From: Accumulibacter phosphatis
Lineage (GTDB): Bacteria > Pseudomonadota > Gammaproteobacteria > Burkholderiales > Rhodocyclaceae
NCBI RefSeq assembly: GCF_000024165.1
Contig: NC_013194.1
Location: 4,712,001 to 4,776,000, forward strand
Direction of reading: 5' to 3'
Length of the DNA: 64,000 bases
In this document: piece after piece, positions 16,160 to 22,717 of the stretch
Position numbering within the stretch: position 1 is the stretch's first letter
How the letters are laid out: each line of letters starts with the position of its first letter
Notes under the pieces: model-generated
The model's database searches: none
The model's input: only the letters and a program-made list of their open reading frames with translations
What the model was told of the DNA's origin: nothing
Position numbers and translations under genes: made by a program

Positions 16160-17341
16160 TTAGCGTAGGGACTTGATCTGAGCCGGCTGGATCAGGTCAC
16201 CCTTCTTGTTGCCAAAACTGTTGCGCTCGTAGGTAATGACGGCTGCCAGGTCGGTGTCGGACAGTGTGTTCTTGAATGCCTGCATGGCCGTGCCTTCCTT
16301 GCCGTTCAGGACGCGGTCAACATGGCTGTCCTTGAGCAGTTTGCCCTCGGGTGAGAGCAGCGGGCCAGTCACGATCTTGCTGCCAGCGAGTGCCGGGAAG
16401 GCGGGAGCCAGACCCTGGCCTTCCGACTGGTGGCAGACCGCACACTGCTTTTCATACACATCCTTGCCGGCGGCCAGGAGGTCTTCCTTGCTCCAGGTCT
16501 TGTCGGATCCGGCAGCCGCGGCGGCAAGTTTGCTCTTCTTCTCGTCAACCCAAGCGAGATACTCCGGCTCCGGTACGGCATGCACGACCACCGGCATGAA
16601 GCCATGGTCCTTGCCGCAAAGCTCGGCGCATTGACCGCGGTAAGTGCCCGGCTGCTCGATCTTGACCCAGGTTTCGCGCAGGAAGCCCGGGATGGCGTCG
16701 CGCTTGACGCCGAACTGTGGCACCCACCACGTGTGAATGACATCGGTCGAGGTCAACAGAATGCGCACCTTCTTGCCCACCGGCAGCACCACCGGATTGT
16801 CCACCTCGAGCAGGTAGTGCTCACCCTTGGCTTCCTTGTTGGCGATCTGCTCGCGCGGCGTGCTCGTGGTGCTCAGATACTTGATGCCGCTGTCCGGATA
16901 CTCGTACTGCCATTTCCACTGCATGCCGGTGACCTTGAGCACCATGTCCGCCTTGGTGCGGGTGTCCTCCATGTCGAGAACGGCATGGTAGGCGGGGATA
17001 CCCATCAGAACGTAGTCGATAAACAGCAATATCGCAAACGGCACCAGCGCCCAAATCCACTGTACGGTGCCGGTCGGCCCGGTAAACCGGGCGGGTTGAT
17101 GACCGACGCTCTTCCGGTGCTTGACCATCGAATAGATCATTATCCCGAAGACGACAACGAACAGGATGGTAATGACAATCATGAAATGATTGTGAATCTC
17201 CAGCGTGTCGCGGGCGATCGGTGTCACCGGCGTTGGAAAGTTCCAGCTGTAGTCAGCATGCGCCAGCGATGGAAGGACTGCCAAGAGCAGGCCTGACAAG
17301 GAAATACCCGCCCGCAGGCAGAAACGATAAAGAATCTTCAA
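16160..17341 (-). CDS. coxB: Cytochrome c oxidase subunit II with fused cytochrome c domain
   Basis: The 393-residue protein starts at TTG 17341, preceded by AAGGAG at good spacing; a signal peptide ending L-A-H-A and two membrane helices follow. The cupredoxin domain has all CuA ligands: the His in D-V-I-H-T-W-W, and C-A-E-L-C-G-K-D-H-G-F-M with two Cys, His and Met. A C-terminal class I cytochrome c domain (C-A-V-C-H near residue 305, with a later Met) makes this a caa3-type subunit II. It is followed by coxA after 23 nt. Confidence 0.95.
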   Translation of the reverse strand: MKILYRFCLRAGISLSGLLLAVLPSLAHADYSWNFPTPVTPIARDTLEIHNHFMIVITILFVVVFGIMIYSMVKHRKSVGHQPARFTGPTGTVQWIWALVPFAILLFIDYVLMGIPAYHAVLDMEDTRTKADMVLKVTGMQWKWQYEYPDSGIKYLSTTSTPREQIANKEAKGEHYLLEVDNPVVLPVGKKVRILLTSTDVIHTWWVPQFGVKRDAIPGFLRETWVKIEQPGTYRGQCAELCGKDHGFMPVVVHAVPEPEYLAWVDEKKSKLAAAAAGSDKTWSKEDLLAAGKDVYEKQCAVCHQSEGQGLAPAFPALAGSKIVTGPLLSPEGKLLKDSHVDRVLNGKEGTAMQAFKNTLSDTDLAAVITYERNSFGNKKGDLIQPAQIKSLR

Positions 17342-17369
17342 TTTGTCTCCTTGGAGTACTTGGTCGGGC

Positions 17370-17846
17370 CTAGGCGGCACCCAGGTTTTGTTGCAGCTCT
17401 TCGGCAAGCGCCAGCTTCTGCTCTTCCGTCAACAGGCTGCCCACCTCGACCTCCTTGCCATGCGAGCGGATCAGCAGGCGATGACAATGCTGTCCGGGTG
17501 GCTTTACAAACTGCAGGCGCGCCCAGTAGGGCTGGAACTCATGGCGCTCCACCTGCGCGCCGCGGCGCGTCTCGATTGTCAGCTGCCCCGATTCGAGGGT
17601 GATTCTCTCGAAGTCGTCCGCCATCGACTCACTCCGGCGCAGCGCCCACCAAAGGAACAGGAGCTCGACACCAGCGAAAGGAAGCACCGGCCACGCGCCA
17701 AAACAGGAAAAAGCGAAAGCGATACCCCCGGACACCCCCGCCGTGACGAGAAACAGCCGCCGGCGTCCAACCACTGAGAGCGAGTGGTTCGGGCGGGCCA
17801 CCCACGTTCGGCCCGCAAGCGTCTGTACTGCAACCAAGCTCATCAC
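17370..17846 (-). CDS. DUF2244 membrane protein
   Basis: A 158-residue protein with two adjacent hydrophobic segments in the first half (L-F-L-V-T-A-G-V-S-G-G-I-A-F-A-F and L-P-F-A-G-V-E-L-L-F-L-W-W-A-L) and a soluble C terminus. It matches DUF2244 proteins found at the head of cox clusters. Role is unknown; it lies 28 nt upstream of coxB on the same strand and is probably its first co-transcribed partner. Confidence 0.8.
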   Translation of the reverse strand: MMSLVAVQTLAGRTWVARPNHSLSVVGRRRLFLVTAGVSGGIAFAFSCFGAWPVLPFAGVELLFLWWALRRSESMADDFERITLESGQLTIETRRGAQVERHEFQPYWARLQFVKPPGQHCHRLLIRSHGKEVEVGSLLTEEQKLALAEELQQNLGAA

Positions 17847-18096
17847 CCCTCCCGAATGGCCGGACTTCGCGAGCAGTCCGGCTGAACTTGACGCACATCA
17901 AGGCATCGAGGCCGAAAGATTAACACGGATGCGGACTTTGTTGGCAAGAAACAGGGCTAACATTATGATTGCATTCGCCTTGCGAAGGCGCTATGACGCA
18001 GCGCAGCAATCGCAGGTGCGACCATTTGACGCGGCCTTCAGCCGCAATGAAGAAGGCGCTTGCGGGGACCTTGTTGCAGCGAACAACCCACACGAA

Positions 18097-18119
18097 AAAG
18101 GCCGGACGAGCCGGCCTTT
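18097..18119 (-). terminator. Rho-independent terminator of rpoH
   Basis: AAAGGCCGG and CCGGCCTTT form a 9-bp stem around a 5-nt loop. Read on the minus strand the stem is followed by a T run (positions 18099-18095), the classical intrinsic terminator arrangement. It starts 24 nt after the rpoH stop. Confidence 0.85.
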
Positions 18120-18142
18120 CTTGTCCTTGGCGCCGCCCGGTC

Positions 18143-19003
18143 CTAGGCGTCGGCCACCAACGGCGCCAAACTGGCGCGCATTTTCTGCATCGCCTTGACT
18201 TCGACCTGACGGATTCGTTCGGCGGACACACCAAACTCAGCCGCCAACTCGTGCAGGGTTGCCGGGCTTTCGTCGGTCAGCCAGCGCGCCTCGACAATCC
18301 GACGGCTGCGCGGATCCAGGCTCGCCAAGGCACCCTGTAGGCCCTCATTGTGCAAGCGCTCGCGCGCACGCGCCTCAAGGACATGCACGGGTTCGCTCGA
18401 ATGGTCGGCGAGATAGGAGATTGGGGCAAACACTTCGTCATCATCGCTATCGCCGTCCAGCGCCAGGTCGTGCCCCGTCAGGCGCGCCTCCATTTCGCTC
18501 ACTTCTTCAGGCTTGACGCTCAGGCGGTGAGCAATGTCAGTGACCTGCCCCGGGCTGAGTGCCTCGCTGTTCGCCTTCATGCTACGCAGGTTGAAAAACA
18601 GCTTGCGCTGCGCCTTGGTCGTGGCCAGCTTGACCATCCGCCAGTTCTTCAGGACGTACTCGTGAATCTCCGCCTTGATCCAGTGGATGGCGAACGACAC
18701 CAGCCGGACACCGTGCGCCGGATCGAAGCGCTTGACCGCTTTCATCAAGCCGATATTGCCCTCCTGGATCAGGTCGGCGTGCGGCAGACCGTACCCCAGG
18801 TAGCCTCGCGCGATCGAGATTACCAGCCGAAGATGGGAAAGCACCAACTGTCGTGCCGCATCGAGATCGCTGTCGTCACGAAAACGGGTGGCTAGACGAA
18901 ACTCCTCCTCCTGCGTCAGCATGGGAAACTGTCTGGCCGCCTGGATATAGGCATCAATGCTGCCGACCGCCGAAACGGTCGGTAAAGCCAGGGCGTGCGT
19001 CAT
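18143..19003 (-). CDS. rpoH: RNA polymerase heat-shock sigma factor sigma-32
   Basis: Directs RNA polymerase to heat-shock promoters. ATG 19003 (MTHALALPTV) follows an AAGGAGG ribosome-binding site and gives 286 residues, normal for RpoH. Region 2 contains D-L-I-Q-E-G-N-I-G-L-M-K-A-V, the RpoH box Q-R-K-L-F-F-N-L-R identifies it as sigma-32, and region 4 has the helix-turn-helix near the C terminus (E-F-G-V-S-A-E-R-I-R-Q). The promoter overlaps a CIRCE operator, listed separately. It is monocistronic, with its own terminator. Confidence 0.96.
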   Translation of the reverse strand: MTHALALPTVSAVGSIDAYIQAARQFPMLTQEEEFRLATRFRDDSDLDAARQLVLSHLRLVISIARGYLGYGLPHADLIQEGNIGLMKAVKRFDPAHGVRLVSFAIHWIKAEIHEYVLKNWRMVKLATTKAQRKLFFNLRSMKANSEALSPGQVTDIAHRLSVKPEEVSEMEARLTGHDLALDGDSDDDEVFAPISYLADHSSEPVHVLEARARERLHNEGLQGALASLDPRSRRIVEARWLTDESPATLHELAAEFGVSAERIRQVEVKAMQKMRASLAPLVADA

Positions 19004-19037
19004 TTGGATCGATTCCTCCTTGCGAGTTGGTATAGCA

Positions 19038-19067
19038 ATTTTAGCACTCGCCACCTGAGAGTGCCAA
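19038..19067 (-). promoter_or_regulatory. Sigma-70-type rpoH promoter
   Basis: On the minus strand TTGGCA (19067-19062), an 18-nt spacer and TAAAAT (19043-19038) make a good housekeeping promoter. Its start point would be about 30 nt before the rpoH ATG. It is almost exactly covered by the CIRCE palindrome. Confidence 0.7.
19041..19067. promoter_or_regulatory. CIRCE operator (HrcA site) at the rpoH promoter
   Basis: TTAGCACTC, nine bases, then GAGTGCCAA: this is the CIRCE consensus TTAGCACTC-N9-GAGTGCTAA with one mismatch. HrcA bound here would block the rpoH -35/-10 region. CIRCE control of rpoH, rather than only of groESL, fits what is known of heat-shock circuits in betaproteobacteria. 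Confidence 0.9.
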
Positions 19068-19183
19068 TCCCGCAAAAAGTTCGCCGGGAGGCCGACGACG
19101 ATTTCGGTCGCCAGATCGACCGATGGCCTACGTGGTGATTTCGCGTCGCCCGAACGAGCAGCAGCCGATTTTTTTTCGTTGCC

Positions 19184-19213
19184 TGTAAGTAATTGTCGCT
19201 TCGATGCGTCTAA
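19184..19213 (+). promoter_or_regulatory. ECF-sigma-like promoter of the bufferin operon
   Basis: TGTAAGT (19184-19190), a 16-nt spacer and CGTCTAA (19207-19213) resemble ECF-type promoters (GTAA-type -35, CGTC-type -10). Transcription would begin near 19220, about 70 nt before the bufA2 ATG. Bufferin operons are commonly driven by ECF sigma factors with an NrsF-type partner; none is encoded in this window. This is a pattern match. Confidence 0.5.
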
Positions 19214-19290
19214 GCAGCGTCAGGGAAGCGATTGTCGAATCCGGCGTCGCCGGCGCTGACGTGATCAAACCCACTACAAGGAGAAGCGAG

Positions 19291-19551
19291 ATGTCACATC
19301 AACTGTCTGGAGTAGCCATCGCCGCCGCTGCGGCCGCCCTGTTCGCCGCTGGCACTTTCGTGGCACCAACCGTCAGCGCGGCAGAAGGAAGCCCCGTTCA
19401 CTGCGCCGGAGTCAACTCCTGCAAGGGGAGTTCCGAGTGCAAGACGGCCAAGAGCGAATGCAAGGGAATGAACGCCTGCAAGGGTCAGGGCTGGGTCGTC
19501 AAGGCCAGCGCCAAGGAATGTACGGATGCGGGTGGCAAGGTAGTCAAGTAG
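19291..19551 (+). CDS. bufA2: BufA2-type bufferin precursor peptide
   Basis: An 86-residue prepeptide with a Sec-type signal: S-H-Q start, long Ala-rich hydrophobic core, cleavage expected around V-S-A-A near residues 29-31. The mature part is Lys/Gly-rich with six cysteines (38, 44, 50, 57, 63, 77), three of them in C-K-G triplets. This spacing matches BufA2-family periplasmic bufferins, RiPPs whose cysteines are converted by MNIO enzymes and which bind copper. ATG 19291 has AAGGAG 8 nt upstream; an in-frame extension to 19204 would precede the signal peptide. The partner genes bufB and bufC follow. The chemistry on this peptide is not known. Confidence 0.88.
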   Translation: MSHQLSGVAIAAAAAALFAAGTFVAPTVSAAEGSPVHCAGVNSCKGSSECKTAKSECKGMNACKGQGWVVKASAKECTDAGGKVVK

Positions 19552-19557
19552 AAACGA

Positions 19558-19599
19558 GGTTCAGGCATGACCGCCAGCGAGCGGTCGTGCCGCCGAACC
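19558..19599 (+). other. Intercistronic hairpin between bufA2 and bufB
   Basis: GGCATGACCGC (19564-19574) and GCGGTCGTGCC (19581-19591) form an 11-bp stem with one G-U pair and a 6-nt loop. It is extended by GGTTC (19558-19562) with GAACC (19595-19599). There is no T tract. It starts 6 nt after the bufA2 stop and ends about 25 nt before bufB. It may stabilise the precursor mRNA or attenuate read-through, giving more peptide than enzyme. Confidence 0.6.
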
Positions 19600-19624
19600 C
19601 GCCGACCGAAAGGAGACAAGCGCC

Positions 19625-20464
19625 GTGAGCAAGGTGATCGAAGGTTTCGGCCTGGGTTTGCGTACCGACCACTACGGCGATTTCGTCGCCGCGCCACAGG
19701 GGGTGGACTGGCTGGAGATCATTTCGGAGAACTATCTGGTTGATGGCGGCAAACCCCTCCATTTTCTCGATCGCATCCGCCGCGACTATCCCATGGTGAT
19801 GCACGGTGTCTCGCTGTCGATCGGCAGCAACGATGTTCTTGACCAGTCCTACCTCCGTCAGATCAAGGCGCTGGCCGAAAGGATCGAGCCAGCCTGGGTG
19901 TCGGACCATCTTTGCTGGACGGGAACCGATTCGGTTAACCTGCATGACTTGCTGCCGCTGCCCTACAACGAAGCCGCCTTGCAGCACTTGGCGCCGCGCG
20001 TGGCCCAGGTGCAGGAGGTCCTTGGCCGCCCCCTGGTGCTCGAGAACGTTTCGAGCTATGTGCGTTACCGTGCCGACGAGATGAGCGAGTGGGAGTTCAT
20101 CTGCGAACTCGTCGCCCGAACGGGCTGTGAGATCCTGCTCGACGTCAACAACGTCTATGTGAGCAGCGTCAACCATGGCTTCGATCCGCACCGCTTCATC
20201 GACGCAATGCCGGCCGCTGCCGTTCGCCAGATCCATCTCGCCGGGCACGAGGATCATGGAACGTACATCATCGACACGCACGATCACCCGGTCTGCGCAG
20301 CAGTCTGGGATCTCTACGCGCATACCTTGCAGCGGCTCGGGCCGGTGCCGACAATGATCGAACGTGACGACAATATCCCGCCCTTGAGCGAGTTGATCGA
20401 TGAACTCGACGTCGCACGCGCGCTGGCAGGGAGCACCCTCAGCGACCGGAGGCATGCCGCGTGA
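19625..20464 (+). CDS. bufB: MNIO (DUF692) bufferin-modifying enzyme
   Basis: Multinuclear non-heme iron oxidative enzyme, related to MbnB of methanobactin synthesis, that oxidises cysteines of the precursor peptide. The 279-residue TIM-barrel protein shows the DUF692 signatures W-L-E-I-I-S-E-N-Y, M-H-G-V-S-L-S-I-G, W-V-S-D-H-L-C-W, L-E-N-V-S-S-Y, L-D-V-N-N-V-Y-V, I-H-L-A-G-H-E and D-T-H-D-H-P-V. These supply the His, Asp and Glu iron ligands. The start is GTG 19625 after an AAAGGAGA site. It overlaps bufC by 4 nt (GTGA), so the two are translationally coupled. Confidence 0.94.
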   Translation: MSKVIEGFGLGLRTDHYGDFVAAPQGVDWLEIISENYLVDGGKPLHFLDRIRRDYPMVMHGVSLSIGSNDVLDQSYLRQIKALAERIEPAWVSDHLCWTGTDSVNLHDLLPLPYNEAALQHLAPRVAQVQEVLGRPLVLENVSSYVRYRADEMSEWEFICELVARTGCEILLDVNNVYVSSVNHGFDPHRFIDAMPAAAVRQIHLAGHEDHGTYIIDTHDHPVCAAVWDLYAHTLQRLGPVPTMIERDDNIPPLSELIDELDVARALAGSTLSDRRHAA

Positions 20465-21228
20465 GCGCGCTCGCCGAACTGCAGCAGCGTTTCCAGCAAG
20501 CCGTTTTGTGTGCGACGACCCCCGGTGAGTTGTTCGCTGCCGGGGAGCCCCACCAGTTGGGCGGCGGTTACGACCTGTACGTCCAGGCTTACCGTGCGCG
20601 CCTGGCGGCTGCGCTGCGCGACAACTTCCCGGTGCTCCACCGGGCACTCGGCGACGACGCGTTCGCGACCCTGGCGCAAGACTACATTGACTGCCATCCG
20701 TCACCCTTTCGCTCGATCCGCTGGTTCGGCCACGCATTGGCAGACTTTCTCGCCGGCACAGTCGAGCGACTGCCACACCCGGCGCTGGTCGATCTGGCGA
20801 GGATGGACTGGACGATACGTGCGGCTTTCGACGCCACCGAGGCTGTGCCACTTACTCTGAGTGATCTCGCCTCGCTACGGCCTGAAGACTGGCCGGCCCT
20901 GCGCTTGCAGCCGACGCCTTCCCTGCGGGTGGTCAACCTGTCGTGGAGCGTCGAACCGATCTGGAAGGCGCTCAACGACGATGCCGACGCCACGACCGAA
21001 GAACCGCAAGCGCTCCCGCACGCCCTGCTGATCTGGCGCCCGGCGCTCGATTGCCGCTGGCGCTCCGCAGACGCGGGCGAGGCGGCGGCGCTGACGGCGC
21101 TTACACAGGCGATGAGCTTTGCCGAATGGTGCCTGCTCATCGCCGAATCAGGCGATCCGGAACCGGCCATGACAGCGGCCGGCCTGCTCCGACGCTGGGT
21201 CGCCGAAGAACTCCTGGCGAAAGGTTGA
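20461..21228 (+). CDS. bufC: DUF2063 partner protein of the MNIO enzyme
   Basis: A 255-residue protein of the HvfC/BufC family, the partner that is thought to bind the precursor and present it to BufB. The N-terminal DUF2063 domain shows Y-V-Q-A-Y-R-A-R-L, A-L-R-D-N-F-P-V-L-H-R-A-L-G-D-D and H-P-S-P-F-R-S-I-R-W-F-G. The C-terminal half is less conserved and rich in Asp and Ala. The start GTG at 20461 overlaps the bufB stop. The CWC gene follows after 8 nt. Confidence 0.9.
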   Translation: MSALAELQQRFQQAVLCATTPGELFAAGEPHQLGGGYDLYVQAYRARLAAALRDNFPVLHRALGDDAFATLAQDYIDCHPSPFRSIRWFGHALADFLAGTVERLPHPALVDLARMDWTIRAAFDATEAVPLTLSDLASLRPEDWPALRLQPTPSLRVVNLSWSVEPIWKALNDDADATTEEPQALPHALLIWRPALDCRWRSADAGEAAALTALTQAMSFAEWCLLIAESGDPEPAMTAAGLLRRWVAEELLAKG

Positions 21229-21236
21229 GCACGCAG

Positions 21237-21449
21237 ATGACGGCACCTGGGGAGCAAACGGACAAGCCCTGCTGCGTAGGCTGCGGAGCGCCGTTCCTCT
21301 GTGGCGCTGCGGCGGGTCTGGTGTCGTGCTGGTGCATGGACAAGCCAGCACTAGGCGTCGCCCCGGAAAGCGCAGGCCGTTGCTACTGCCCGGTCTGCCT
21401 GGAGAAACGCCTTATTGCCACTGCTCGCCAGTCCGCTCCGGCAACATGA
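21237..21449 (+). CDS. Small cysteine-rich CWC-family protein at the end of the bufferin operon
   Basis: A 70-residue protein with nine cysteines: 12, 13, 16, 22, 31, 33, 49, 51 and 54. The arrangement C-x2-C-G-x2-F-x-C then S-C-W-C matches the Cys-rich CWC family, with a further C-Y-C-P-x-C cluster. No signal peptide is visible, so it should be cytosolic and may bind zinc or copper. It begins 8 nt after bufC, which suggests it belongs to the operon. Its last 38 bp overlap the convergent nudB. Function is unknown. Confidence 0.75.
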   Translation: MTAPGEQTDKPCCVGCGAPFLCGAAAGLVSCWCMDKPALGVAPESAGRCYCPVCLEKRLIATARQSAPAT

Positions 21450-21867
21450 GAATCGCATCGCGGTTGCTCCACGAAAAGCACTTTGCTGCCGCCTCGTCCC
21501 AGGGCAACCAGCACGCGTTCACGTGCTCGCCGTAAGCAATCGTCACCGGACGGACGGCCGGAAGCTGCAGCGAAAAGACGTGTTCGGTGTTGTACAGCAC
21601 GCCGGGTGGATAGCGGTGGCGCCACTCGGCGAAGATCTCGTAGCGGTTGGTGAGCTGCCAGTCGCGCAAATCCGCCGGTACTGCCCGGATACCCGTCTCC
21701 TCGGCAACTTCCCGAACAGCGGTTGCCAGCAGCGTTTCCGACCCCTCCTGACTACCGGTTACCGACTGCCAGTAGCCCACATGCGTCGCGCGCTCAAGCA
21801 GCAGAACCTGCAGATCCGCCGAATGTATCACGACGAGAACCGACACCGGCCGCTTGAACCGGGTCAT
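21412..21867 (-). CDS. nudB: Dihydroneopterin triphosphate diphosphatase (Nudix)
   Basis: Nudix hydrolase of folate synthesis, removing pyrophosphate from dihydroneopterin triphosphate. ATG 21867 (MTRFKRPVSVLVV) gives 151 residues, the usual NudB length; upstream in-frame sequence belongs to the barstar gene's other frame. The Nudix box is complete: G38, E44, R52-E53, E56-E57, G59-I60. The surrounding H-V-G-Y-W-Q-S-V-T-G-S is typical of NudB. It overlaps barstar by 4 nt (ATGA) and is last in the aspS operon. Confidence 0.93.
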   Translation of the reverse strand: MTRFKRPVSVLVVIHSADLQVLLLERATHVGYWQSVTGSQEGSETLLATAVREVAEETGIRAVPADLRDWQLTNRYEIFAEWRHRYPPGVLYNTEHVFSLQLPAVRPVTIAYGEHVNACWLPWDEAAAKCFSWSNRDAILMLPERTGEQWQ

Positions 21868-22307
21868 GCCAGCGTCGGCAGTGTCGCCAGTCCATCCGAA
21901 CGCAGATCGTAGAAAACCCACAACGGAAAATCCTGCGACCGCCACTCCGCAATAGCCGCGCCAAAAACCTCGTTGAGCGCCTTGAACGCCGCCGGATCGG
22001 CAGCCTGCAGGGCCTCGGCGTGCGAGATGATGAGGACGTAGCCGGCAGCTTCGCACCAGGAGAAGTCGGTGAGGCAGTCCTTCAGGGCGTCCAGGTTGTT
22101 GCCATACCATTCGGGAAAGTCGAGGCCCCGTCCCAGCGTAGCGAGGACAAGATCCATTCGGTCAGTGTCGGCGACATTGACCTCGAAGCAGGCCAGGCCG
22201 CCTGCTTCGGCGGCGCGTCTGACCGTCGCCCGGCCGCTCCCCGGCAGGTGGTAGATACCGGCCTGGCCGGAATCTTCAAGCAGTGTCTGCAGAGGTCTCA
22301 AGCTCAT
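21864..22307 (-). CDS. Barstar-family ribonuclease inhibitor
   Basis: A 147-residue cytosolic protein with the barstar domain in its C-terminal two thirds: F-P-E-W-Y-G-N-N-L-D-A-L-x-D-C-L-T-D matches the inhibitory helix region of barstar, and W-V-F-Y-D-L-R ends the fold. An N-terminal extension of about 50 residues precedes it. It overlaps both the upstream barnase-like gene and nudB by 4 nt. The partner is most likely the RNase encoded immediately upstream. Confidence 0.9.
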   Translation of the reverse strand: MSLRPLQTLLEDSGQAGIYHLPGSGRATVRRAAEAGGLACFEVNVADTDRMDLVLATLGRGLDFPEWYGNNLDALKDCLTDFSWCEAAGYVLIISHAEALQAADPAAFKALNEVFGAAIAEWRSQDFPLWVFYDLRSDGLATLPTLA

Positions 22308-22711
22308 GGGTTTCCGCGTATCCGCCAGAAGCTGCGGTAGTGATCGTCTGTGTAGTAATACTCACCTGAGGTAGCAACGTTGCCATCGCGACCCTGACCA
22401 GCGACAATCCGCCGCGGTCCACGGTCACGACTGCCCGGTGTGCGCACCGTGTACTCGCGATAGTAGCCGCGCGCCTGCAGGGGTAGGCGCCGCTCGAAGT
22501 TCCCGAAGGTGCTGCCATCCTTGCGCGGATACGGAAACGGCCCGCCCGCCTGGATCAGGCGCAAGGTTTGCTGCGCCTCCGGTGGCAAATCGGCAACCGC
22601 GATGGTCCGCAGGTACTGGCCCTCGCGAGCATGCACCACGTCGGCAAGGCCGAACAGACCGAGTAGCCACGCCAGCACGACGAGCCGGAGAAATGCGCTG
22701 CTTCTCGACAT
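22304..22711 (-). CDS. Secreted barnase-like ribonuclease (guanyl-specific RNase family)
   Basis: A 135-residue protein (ATG 22711; GTG 22714 is one codon earlier) with a signal peptide ending near V-V-H-A. The mature part matches microbial RNases of the barnase/RNase Sa type: L-P-P-E-A-x-x-T-L, Y-R-E-Y-T-V with the catalytic Glu (E86), R-R-I-V with the Arg (R100/R101), and Y-Y-Y-T-D-D-H-Y-x-S-F with the catalytic His (H124). It starts 6 nt after aspS and overlaps barstar, so enzyme and inhibitor are co-translated. Substrate and purpose (nutrient scavenging, competition) are unknown. Confidence 0.87.
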   Translation of the reverse strand: MSRSSAFLRLVVLAWLLGLFGLADVVHAREGQYLRTIAVADLPPEAQQTLRLIQAGGPFPYPRKDGSTFGNFERRLPLQARGYYREYTVRTPGSRDRGPRRIVAGQGRDGNVATSGEYYYTDDHYRSFWRIRGNP

Positions 22712-22717
22712 CACCGC

